In this document: in pieces, positions 7,001 through 12,572 of the stretch
Position numbering within the stretch: position 1 is the stretch's first letter
Layout of the letters: each line of letters begins with the position of its first letter
Origin: Clostridium sp. CAG:632
GTDB lineage: Bacteria > Bacillota > Clostridia > Lachnospirales > Lachnospiraceae
Assembly: GCA_000431515.1 (NCBI GenBank)
Contig: HF991347.1
Span: 4,380-16,951, forward strand
Reading direction: 5' to 3'
DNA length: 12,572 nt
The notes under the pieces: generated by a model
What the model saw: the letters and a program-made list of their open reading frames with translations, nothing else
What the model was told of the DNA's origin: nothing
Database searches by the model: none
Program-made: the position numbers and the translations under genes

Positions 7001-10000
7001 CTGTTGTTTTTCGCCTTATCAACCGTTATCTTTCCCTTCCAGGCATTTACCAGATCCTTCATAGCCGGATCAGTTTTCGTATAAGTAAACAGATTGCCGG
7101 ACTGAGTCTTTACTCCATCCTTTTCAATCCAGTAATCAACCGTCCTAATACCGGAATAGGCTCCCTGATCCTGTACATGGACCTGTACTTCCACCTTGGA
7201 TTTCCGGTTATATAATCCATAGGTGGCATTCCCCTTAGAATAAAATCCATTGCTCTCTGACGGTATCAATGTAATACCACAGCCGGTCATATCGACTATG
7301 AATCCATCCGAACTGATATACCGATAGTTTCCGGCATAATCCGTAACTCTTGCATAGATTACAAACTGTTCATTACCTACCTCAAATCCGCCATCCGGAT
7401 AGGTCTGAAAGCTTCCTGCATTGTAAATGGTATCCAGCTCTGTCGCTGTTTTCGCCTGTGCATCCGAGGTCTTATAGTATTCGATCACGCATGGACTGAC
7501 CACATCCTCTGCCGACATCCTCACACGTACCTTCTGCTTACTGTATCGTCCGAAAGTCAGTACCTTCAGCAGCTTATTCCAGGTGGTCTCCCGAATGGTA
7601 ATCGTTCCGTTCGGAGCATCCTTATCAATAGCAAACACATACGAATTCTCTCCATTGACCGTAATCGTCTCATTCGCCAGACCTGCCTTATTCTCATAAT
7701 GAAAAGACCATGTATAATATCCACCCTGTGAAAATGTTACACTTGCTGTATGAATATCTCCGTCACTCTTCCACCCGCTGAACATTGCCGCAGTATCCAG
7801 TTCAATCGGCTCTCCATTGCGGTCTTCTGCCTGAATCTCGACGCCGGCAGCCGCCGCTTCCGGATCAAAGGTAGAGCTCCGATCCTCAATCGTGATCACC
7901 GCTGTCCGGGGTGTATTATAATATCCACGTCCTTCTGATACCTGTCCTGCAATTCCGTCAATCGCAATCCGGACCTTCGGTGCGGTTGCATTAATATTGA
8001 CCGGAACGGTTCTGGTTACACGGTTCCCTGCATTATCTTCGGCAATGATCGTCACCTGTACATCATCAGCGTTATTCAGATCCTTGCTGACTGTAAACTC
8101 CTTCTCAACCATCTGCACCAGCTGATTCTTCGTCGGTGCTGCACTATCAAAGGTATAAAGATTTCCCTGCTGCGTTACAACTCTGCTGCCATCCTTCAGC
8201 ATAGACACCGTATAATCTACCTGTTTGATACCGGAATAATCCTTTGTTTCCTCTTCATTTAACTCATTTACATTGACCTTCACTGTCACATCTGAATTGT
8301 AGAAACCATATTCATTCGGTTTATCCAATGTAACCGTGATCAGACTCTCCGTCATGTCAACTACAACTCCGTTGGTTCCGATATATGCCGTATTTCCGGC
8401 ATAGTCCGTGATCCTGGCATATACTGCAAATGCCTCATCCTGTTCTGCTTTTATTCTTTCCTGCGTGAAGCTGCCCTGTGCATACAGCGCTTCCAGCTCT
8501 GTCTTTCCAAGCACCTCTGCCGAATTAGACTTATAATACTGCACCTCATATAATGGTGAAGTAGCATCCGTCCCCTCCGCAACTACGGTAGTCGTTTTAT
8601 TCTGATATATTCCAAAGGTCAGCTTCTGTAACAGCTCGGACCAGCCATTTTCATTTACAGAAATTGTTCCCTGCGGGGCTGTCTTATCCACCGTAAATGC
8701 CTGCAGATCTTCTCCGGTCCCTGTGACCCTCTGTGCTTCCAGGCCTGCCTTATTGGTATAAGAGATATTCCATTCATAATTGGCATCCTGGCTGAATGTA
8801 AGTGTCAGAATATGAGTATCTCCATCCTCCTGCCAGACCGGATCTAAATACTCCGCCCGCATTGGGATCTCGTTTCCATCCGCATCTCTGGCTGAAATCT
8901 CAATTCCGTTAAATGCCAGTGTCTTGTCAAAGCTTCCCGCACGATCCGTATATGTGATCACTGCAGTCCGATCTGTATTGTAATAGCCCTCCATGGCTTC
9001 CGCAGCCTTCGTTCCTTCCATGACATAGGATACTTCCGGTGCTGTCGTATTGATTTTCAGTGTCAGCTGCTCCTCTTTTGTATTTCCGGCATGATCCGTT
9101 ACTGCAACATGAAGCACCGTATTATCACTGTTATTTCCTGCCGCTTCGACCGTCACGCTCTCCGCAACAGAGGTATGAACCGCTTCCCCGGACGTAGCTT
9201 CATACAAAATACCGCTATCCGTTGTATCTCCGTCAGTATAACCCTTGCCCTGCGTGATCGCTCCGTCACAGGTCACCCAGTATTCTACCTTACTGATTCC
9301 GGAGCATCCACTGAGCCCTGCATCGGGTTCATCCGGGATACCTGCTTCCTCTGCCTGGAGCTGTACATTGACATCCCCATTATAATATCCATATTCATTC
9401 GCTACATCCGGAGTCATGGTAAGTACCGGTGCTTCCTTATCGATCACGATTCTCAGCCGGTCATCCGGCAATGTCACATCTGCCCATTTATATATAAAGC
9501 TGAAAAATCCTGCCTTCCGTACCCGGATACGCTTAATGATCGTCGTTTCCGTCAGTTCAATGACCTTCGTTCCGGAATTCCACTTTATTTCCTGATTCTT
9601 ATCATCGGTAATGCGGATCTCCAGTCCGTCTGCCGCCCGGAAGATTACTCTTGCATCCTTTGCATATATGAACCGGTTCGTACCTTCCTTCCGGATTGCA
9701 TCCGTACTGTTAAAGGTCACTCCGTTCTCAAAGGATATCTCCTCATTCTCCTCAAAAATAACCTGAATCCGCTTATCCTCACAGATATTCACCAGCTCAA
9801 ACTGAAATGTACCATCCTCTGCTTCCTGTCCGCTTTCACACTCGGTCTCCTGCATGAGCGTATCATTGATCCGAATCTCCTTTATGTGATAATTCTGCTC
9901 CGGTTTCATTGTAACCGTACTGCTTCCACCATACTCTACCGCCTCTTCGGATACCTGAATCGTTCCATGCTCCGGAGGCTCCGCTATAACTCTCTGCATC

Positions 10001-10770
10001 TGATAGGCAAATGTAATCTCCAGTTCATAATCTGCATCTGCCGTAATGGTTTTCTGATACGGATTCGCATTGGTATAAGTATTATCCGTATAGGCCTCAT
10101 CCGCAACTACAGTTTCCCCCTGTTTTAGTACAACACCTGCTACCCGATATAATTCGTTCGGAGTCGCTGTTATCTGAATGGCCGTTCCATCCTCTGCCGT
10201 AACTTTCTCAGCCCCTATCGTTCCACCGGAAGAAGACGGCTGCGTCTCGATCGTTCCTCTGGTATTATCATAATGCACAGTTACCGTATAGATTCTGACA
10301 AAAGCAGCCGTCACTGTATATTTCTCATTCTCTAATGATACCACCAGCCGGTCGTTTGCAACGCCCGATACAATCCGGATATTCTGAATGGTTTTCATCT
10401 CATATCCTTCTGCAAATACGGTCACATCCATCTGAATGGATCGTGTACCATCCTCCTGTCCCGGAGTCAATAACGTCTCCAGATTAATGATACAGATACC
10501 GTTCTCTCCGGTCCGGAGCTCTCTGCTTTCATATGTCTCACTCTGCATATCTGACCCAGGTACGGTCTCAATAATCGTCATATTGCAGGAAACGGCTGCT
10601 TCCTGAACCGGGTTGCCGTTCTTATCACACACTTCGATTATGTAATTTCCGAATTCCTGTGTACTCCGGTCACCTGCAAATACCTGTCCCGGTATACCGT
10701 TTAATACAATCAGCAACGTCAGGAGAATTGCTATGACCCGTTTTTTTATATTCCTGCTTGTCCTGTTCAT
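4042..10770 (-). CDS. Giant secreted, membrane-anchored Ig-like repeat surface protein (2242 aa)
   Basis: Function is not recognised beyond a long extracellular structural, adhesive or sensing rod. Start: ATG at 10770 with AAAGGAG 8 bases upstream; the in-frame GTG at 10779 overlaps that site. Residue order: signal peptide 1-32 (RNIKKRVIAILLTLLIVL, cleavage near VFA/GD); a Cna-B or carboxypeptidase-regulatory-like beta domain about 40-148; two stretches like divergent InlB B-repeats about 150-345; a beta segment to about 445; then three tandem super-repeats of about 360 residues, a partial fourth, and further Ig-like modules to about 2197. Junctions repeatedly read DKTAP, DNTAP or DTTAP, and modules end in D-x-AGN, typical of bacterial Ig-like domains. 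The C-terminus is one hydrophobic helix (2214-2235) and KRRRREG. There is no LPxTG motif, so a stop-transfer membrane anchor is inferred. Third gene of the kinase cluster, 13 bases after the 142-aa gene. Confidence 0.9.
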   Translation of the reverse strand: MNRTSRNIKKRVIAILLTLLIVLNGIPGQVFAGDRSTQEFGNYIIEVCDKNGNPVQEAAVSCNMTIIETVPGSDMQSETYESRELRTGENGICIINLETLLTPGQEDGTRSIQMDVTVFAEGYEMKTIQNIRIVSGVANDRLVVSLENEKYTVTAAFVRIYTVTVHYDNTRGTIETQPSSSGGTIGAEKVTAEDGTAIQITATPNELYRVAGVVLKQGETVVADEAYTDNTYTNANPYQKTITADADYELEITFAYQMQRVIAEPPEHGTIQVSEEAVEYGGSSTVTMKPEQNYHIKEIRINDTLMQETECESGQEAEDGTFQFELVNICEDKRIQVIFEENEEISFENGVTFNSTDAIRKEGTNRFIYAKDARVIFRAADGLEIRITDDKNQEIKWNSGTKVIELTETTIIKRIRVRKAGFFSFIYKWADVTLPDDRLRIVIDKEAPVLTMTPDVANEYGYYNGDVNVQLQAEEAGIPDEPDAGLSGCSGISKVEYWVTCDGAITQGKGYTDGDTTDSGILYEATSGEAVHTSVAESVTVEAAGNNSDNTVLHVAVTDHAGNTKEEQLTLKINTTAPEVSYVMEGTKAAEAMEGYYNTDRTAVITYTDRAGSFDKTLAFNGIEISARDADGNEIPMRAEYLDPVWQEDGDTHILTLTFSQDANYEWNISYTNKAGLEAQRVTGTGEDLQAFTVDKTAPQGTISVNENGWSELLQKLTFGIYQNKTTTVVAEGTDATSPLYEVQYYKSNSAEVLGKTELEALYAQGSFTQERIKAEQDEAFAVYARITDYAGNTAYIGTNGVVVDMTESLITVTLDKPNEYGFYNSDVTVKVNVNELNEEETKDYSGIKQVDYTVSMLKDGSRVVTQQGNLYTFDSAAPTKNQLVQMVEKEFTVSKDLNNADDVQVTIIAEDNAGNRVTRTVPVNINATAPKVRIAIDGIAGQVSEGRGYYNTPRTAVITIEDRSSTFDPEAAAAGVEIQAEDRNGEPIELDTAAMFSGWKSDGDIHTASVTFSQGGYYTWSFHYENKAGLANETITVNGENSYVFAIDKDAPNGTITIRETTWNKLLKVLTFGRYSKQKVRVRMSAEDVVSPCVIEYYKTSDAQAKTATELDTIYNAGSFQTYPDGGFEVGNEQFVIYARVTDYAGNYRYISSDGFIVDMTGCGITLIPSESNGFYSKGNATYGLYNRKSKVEVQVHVQDQGAYSGIRTVDYWIEKDGVKTQSGNLFTYTKTDPAMKDLVNAWKGKITVDKAKNNSCNVVVYVKTCDNAGNETVQSVKLDVDNTAPQIQVTYQDKTNADAASGYFKARTATVVITERSHHFDADAATKGIVITATDVKGKAVENAYTISSWKTMENKKNPDAATHTAVITYKKDANYTVSVSYKDLAGNKNATVNTNGQKSPYKFTVDKTAPTGSVQAASAEGRTAEWSGLRAVLTYGFCSKQEITISCTKEDLTSPIKSVDYYVDKVENTAQNTVAGVKPLTRKELDSITGWQTFQELKLTDNVQGVVYVRIRDKAGNYTYLSTDGLMIDKQNPLVEYIAPEVSVDPEKPENGIYRDDVKVDLSISDPVTGGTCSGLGRISYQIYNRAVNAEQPTQSGDLYVQDANKQTAEGLLRKWRGSVTVDSTLNNSNDVLIVITARDNAGNSVQAEQTIRIDKTAPKIQVRYDNNQAVNNTYFGGDRYAYVSITERNFDPSAVQLSIANTNGVLPEISDWSRQDGSGNQDDTVWTASITYQADGDYTFGIRYTDMAGNMAEGTEYAEGTAAPEAFTIDKAAPEVSVSYDNRNARNGNYYNAARTATITVMEHNFNADWVDIRVTATRDGAETARPSVSSWQQDGDRHTATITYSGDALYTFRVAVRDMAGNEAERYQEESFYIDTTAPELEIQNIADQVAYNGEVKPVITGSDANYDPENLTVQLIGANHGTIEPEGTYTQTQNGGTFAFRNFANTKEADDIYILQASLTDRAGNTTTKEVSFSVNRFGSTYEFGDVAKRFNSSYVKDAEDVVITEVNANALKNIRLTLFKNNQTIVLTEGTDYRMDVTGGNGNWYRYVYTIFKKNFKDDGAYRLNIHSEDGAGNVAENTLDTKGAELRFGVDKTAPNIVLLNLESHKTYAVDQMTAEVSASDNLLLKTVTVYLDDYSQPYRTWNEKEVAEMTAGNQPYTFDISGDSIHAHNVKVVTTDAAGNEQTAEARGFFVTTNLWIRYYTNKGLFFGTIGGVIGLAAFIVFLIILKRRRREG
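5122..6171 (-). repeat. Fourth, rearranged super-repeat: one A module and two B modules
   Basis: Residues about 1534-1883 of the giant protein. It has an A module (ENGIYRDDVKVDL, then the DNAGN end) and a B module (VSITERNFDPS), but the C module is replaced by a second, shorter B module (ATITVMEHNFNADW). The two B modules are about 116 residues apart. The protein then continues with unrelated Ig-like modules rather than another copy. Confidence 0.7.
6172..7281 (-). repeat. Super-repeat 3 of the giant protein (A-B-C modules)
   Basis: Residues about 1164-1533. Landmarks: A module, SGIRTVDYWIEKDG and CDNAGN; B module, GYFKARTATVVITERSHHFD; C module, SGLRAVLTYGFCSKQEI then SPIKSVDYYVDK and VRIRDKAGNYTYLSTDG. 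It is the most divergent of the three full copies, with insertions in the C module and extra cysteines. Confidence 0.75.
7282..8346 (-). repeat. Super-repeat 2 of the giant protein (A-B-C modules)
   Basis: Residues about 809-1163. Landmarks: A module, PNEYGFYNSDVTV, SGIKQVDYTV and EDNAGN; B module, GYYNTPRTAVITIEDRSSTFD; C module, WNKLLKVLTFGRYSKQ, a YYKTSDAQAKTATEL stretch and YARVTDYAGNYRYISSDG. It is closely similar to super-repeat 1 at about 354-361 residues spacing. Confidence 0.8.
8347..9435 (-). repeat. Super-repeat 1 of the giant protein (A-B-C modules)
   Basis: Residues about 446-808. Landmarks: A module, NEYGYYNGDVNV, SGISKVEYWV and TDHAGN; B module, GYYNTDRTAVITYTDRAGSFD, a W-x-x-DGD turn and SYTNKAG; C module, WSELLQKLTFGIYQNK, a YYKSNSAEVLGKTEL stretch and YARITDYAGNTAYIGTNG. 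The repeat is clear in protein but diverged in DNA, so it is an old duplication. Confidence 0.8.
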
Positions 10771-10786
10771 ATACTCCACTCCTTTA
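10771..10786 (-). promoter_or_regulatory. Ribosome binding site of the giant gene overlapping the upstream stop codon
   Basis: On the minus strand the TAA stop of the 142-aa gene (10784-10786) runs straight into AAAGGAG (10779-10785), 8 bases before the ATG at 10770. This fixes the start at ATG rather than the GTG within the site, and implies ribosomes finishing the small gene can restart on the giant one. Confidence 0.75.
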
Positions 10787-11212
10787 TTCTATAATTTCTA
10801 CACTTTCCGCATAGGATAATTCGTTTTCCAAAACAAAGTCATCCATAGCCTCCGGTGGCTGTCTGTCATTTTCTGCTGACTGCAGATGCTCCGGCTCCGT
10901 AAGCATGGTCGTTGCTCCGGCTTCTGCAAGTACGGTCGTTGCTCCGGCCACCGTCTCCGGTGCCAGTGTGGCGGTTGAAAACTTCTCCGTCCGGACTCCG
11001 CTCCCGGTATGTGAACTTGCTATATCTCCGGTCAATGCTTCTGCGTTATGCTTTCTTATCTGCTCAATTGCTTTTCTAGCTGTTCTTCCGGATATTTCTC
11101 CATACAGCTTCGGAATATCCATCAGAAAGAATAGTGCCACAGCAGTCAGGAAAAATATTCCCGCTGCCACCCAGAATCCAATCGAACATGTCTGTAAAAC
11201 ATCTATACTCAT
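10784..11212 (-). CDS. Single-pass membrane protein with threonine-rich tail, kinase cluster
   Basis: A 142-aa protein of no family I can name. Residues 10-31 form one hydrophobic helix (SIGFWVAAGIFFLTAVALFF). The flanking charges (D4 before; K35, R43, R46, K47 after) predict N-terminus outside and a tail of about 110 residues in the cytoplasm, facing the kinase domain. Just after the helix is GEISGRTARKAIEQIRKHN (38-56), a basic helix-like segment. The tail is threonine-rich (TATLAPETV at 80-88) and contains a tandem 9-residue repeat, AGATTVLAE (89-97) and AGATTMLTE (98-106). It ends acidic (DDFVLENELSYAESVEIIE). Start: ATG at 11212 overlapping the kinase TGA, with GGAGGT 8 bases upstream. 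An adaptor or phospho-acceptor of the adjacent kinase, possibly bound by an FHA-domain protein, is inference from position and composition. Confidence 0.85.
   Translation of the reverse strand: MSIDVLQTCSIGFWVAAGIFFLTAVALFFLMDIPKLYGEISGRTARKAIEQIRKHNAEALTGDIASSHTGSGVRTEKFSTATLAPETVAGATTVLAEAGATTMLTEPEHLQSAENDRQPPEAMDDFVLENELSYAESVEIIE
10907..10960 (-). repeat. 27-bp tandem repeat encoding the AGATTVLAE / AGATTMLTE motif
   Basis: On the plus strand the 15-mer GGTCGTTGCTCCGGC occurs at 10907-10921 and again at 10934-10948, a period of 27 bases (9 codons). The exact nucleotide match points to a recent duplication of the threonine motif. The outer edges of the repeat unit are approximate. Confidence 0.6.
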
Positions 11213-11228
11213 CTCTGTGCACCTCCCG
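11209..11228 (-). promoter_or_regulatory. ATGA stop-start overlap and strong Shine-Dalgarno inside the kinase gene
   Basis: The kinase TGA (11209-11211) shares bases with the ATG of the next gene (11210-11212). The ribosome site GGGAGGT is formed by the Gly-Gly codons of the kinase C-terminus (AGGAQR). This is classic translational coupling and fixes both gene ends. Confidence 0.8.
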
Positions 11229-12572
11229 CATCGGTTCCATAAGCCGTCCGGATTGCCGTCAGCGTATCCGGCATCAGGCTTTTTATCGTACTTCGTTTGG
11301 CATCTGTGACATCCGTTGTTGTCTGGATTGCATCTATCACCTGCTCCAACTGCTGATACAGGCTAAGAATTTCCTGTTCGGTCACACCGTCCACCTTAAA
11401 TTTCGTTGCATACTGCTGCAATGCTCCGCGTGTCAGCTCCACCAGCTCCAGCCGTACGATTTCATTCTCATCTGCATTCTCTGCAACTGCCGGAATCAAT
11501 TCCGTCAGGTTGTCAAATAATGGTTTATAATTTCCTTTATCACTGGCCTCGGTTATGTTGGTGGTAATATCCCGATAAAACATGCCAATGCTTGCATAGG
11601 CCTTTGCCATCCCGAGATTCTCATAATCCTGCGGCGCCTGATCGACAACATCCTGAAACCACTCGATGGCACTCTTTGCCCGTGTCACCTGATTATCGCT
11701 GCCATCTCCATAATCATAGTAGTACCAGAACAACTTCCCGGTTTCAAAACAGATCTCTGTGTAGTCACGCTTATTTGCCTGCAGTTCATCCTTATGATTC
11801 ATAATGTATTTATCCAGCAAATTAGCCTCTGCTACCGTAAATACTGCATCATTTTCCTTAAACGCCTGTATCATTCCGAGATACGCATCCTTTCTGCCAC
11901 CCATATCCGGGAGCTCCATACACTGTTCATATAGGGAAATCTTTGTATCATAATCGACACTTCTAGATGCCTCATATAACAGATTGTTATATGTTTCTGA
12001 GGCTTTTGCAGATGCTGCGAAATGGAAAGTCAGACCAGCCGCCACACACAGAACAGATGCGACCAGAGTTCCGATAAATATTGAAAATTTACGTTTCTGT
12101 TTCTTTTTATAAAGCGGCTCCAGAATCTCATAATTCTCGAGATCATACATCAGCTCTTCACAGGACTGATAACGATCCTCCGGCTGATGTGCCGTGCATT
12201 TCCGGATAATGGAATCCAGACCTCTTGACAGTGCCGGATTCACTGCCCGGATGGATGTATCGCTAATCAGATTCCGGCAGGGATCCTGCCCGGTCAGCAG
12301 ATGATAAAGTGTCATTCCCAGACAGTAGATATCGGTTCTGGCATCTGTTCGTCCGAGACCGCTCCCAATGTACTGCTCCGGTGCTGCATAGCCGATCGTT
12401 CCGATACCGGTCGTCTCTCCGTAATTGATCTCGTAGTTTTTAGCCGTTCCGAAATCGATCAATGTTACCGTTCCATCCGGCTTCAGCATAACATTGGCCG
12501 GTTTCATATCCCGGTATATGATCGCCGGTGTCCGTGAATGCAGATAGCCCAGAACATCGCATAACTGCTTTG
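11209..12572 (-). CDS. Transmembrane Ser/Thr protein kinase with extracytoplasmic helical domain, 5' end beyond window
   Basis: A eukaryotic-like (Hanks-type) kinase that phosphorylates Ser/Thr on target proteins. The visible 453 residues lack the N-lobe. Counting from the right edge: catalytic loop YRDMKPANVML (19-29, Asp21; Y replaces the usual H of HRD), DFG (39-41), APE in YAAPEQY (61-67), the DIYCLGMTLYHLLTG C-lobe helix, and PEDRYQS. A basic stretch KKKQKRK precedes one membrane helix (about 162-186). The remaining about 267 residues lie outside and look all-helical, with TPR-like spacing of aromatic and small residues (for example NNLLYEASRSVDYDTKISLY and SAIEWFQDVVDQAP). There are no PASTA repeats, unlike PrkC/PknB, so the sensed signal is probably different. 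First visible gene of the cluster. The TPR-like call is inference; the kinase call is firm. Confidence 0.93.
   Translation of the reverse strand, partial: KQLCDVLGYLHSRTPAIIYRDMKPANVMLKPDGTVTLIDFGTAKNYEINYGETTGIGTIGYAAPEQYIGSGLGRTDARTDIYCLGMTLYHLLTGQDPCRNLISDTSIRAVNPALSRGLDSIIRKCTAHQPEDRYQSCEELMYDLENYEILEPLYKKKQKRKFSIFIGTLVASVLCVAAGLTFHFAASAKASETYNNLLYEASRSVDYDTKISLYEQCMELPDMGGRKDAYLGMIQAFKENDAVFTVAEANLLDKYIMNHKDELQANKRDYTEICFETGKLFWYYYDYGDGSDNQVTRAKSAIEWFQDVVDQAPQDYENLGMAKAYASIGMFYRDITTNITEASDKGNYKPLFDNLTELIPAVAENADENEIVRLELVELTRGALQQYATKFKVDGVTEQEILSLYQQLEQVIDAIQTTTDVTDAKRSTIKSLMPDTLTAIRTAYGTDAGGAQR

Noticed and set aside
9091..10128. Open frame of 345 codons on the plus strand, antisense to the giant gene
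   Set aside because: It lacks a ribosome site, its product is low-complexity Ile/Arg/Cys-rich sequence with no domain pattern, and it mirrors the codon usage of the real minus-strand gene. The same applies to the plus-strand frames at 5242-5925 and 4240-4698.
4042..10770. CRISPR-like or DNA-level tandem repeats in the giant gene
   Set aside because: The periodicity is clear in protein but the DNA copies are diverged. There are no short identical direct repeats with regular spacers.

Overview
The window looks like a chromosomal segment from a Gram-positive clostridial bacterium, most probably a Lachnospiraceae relative. The signs are a moderate GC content rich in TCCGG/ACCGG, strong AGGAGG-type ribosome binding sites, a clostridial-type MATE transporter, a CwlC-like SPOR-domain amidase and a transmembrane Ser/Thr kinase next to a giant Ig-like surface protein. 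I cannot name a genus from sequence alone. No rRNA, tRNA, CRISPR array, transposase or phage gene was found, and no stretch over 300 bases lacks a gene.

Layout, left to right. (1) Bases 1-442, minus strand: first 147 codons of a MetN-type ABC ATPase, running off the left edge, with its own promoter. (2) 528-1886, minus: a MATE-family multidrug/metabolite exporter. (3) A 173-bp divergent promoter region. (4) 2060-2443, plus: an unrecognised 127-aa protein with a possible small beta-barrel. (5) 2511-3185, plus: uracil-DNA glycosylase (ung). (6) 3203-3967, minus: a leaderless CwlC-like N-acetylmuramoyl-L-alanine amidase with a SPOR domain. It converges on ung, and the intrinsic terminator of ung lies inside the amidase coding sequence. 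(7) 4042-12572, minus: a tight three-gene cluster reading leftward. It holds a receptor-type Ser/Thr kinase (5' end beyond the right edge), a 142-aa single-pass membrane protein with a threonine-rich cytoplasmic tail, and a 2242-aa exported, membrane-anchored protein built from long Ig-like super-repeats.

The cluster at 4042-12572 is the most interesting part. The kinase stop overlaps the next start (ATGA), and the giant gene's Shine-Dalgarno overlaps the stop of the small gene, so the three are very likely co-expressed. All three products sit in or cross the membrane. The kinase carries a helical, TPR-like outside domain rather than PASTA repeats. The small protein exposes a tandem TTVL/TTML threonine motif on the kinase side of the membrane. 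The giant protein projects a rod-like array outward. A working inference is a kinase-controlled envelope or adhesion module, with the small protein as phospho-acceptor or adaptor. No functional evidence is available from sequence alone.

The amidase is probably a separate unit. It has its own promoter-like sequence, which includes a perfect match to the CATANNNTA minus-10 of mother-cell sigma-K, and its architecture and length match B. subtilis CwlC.
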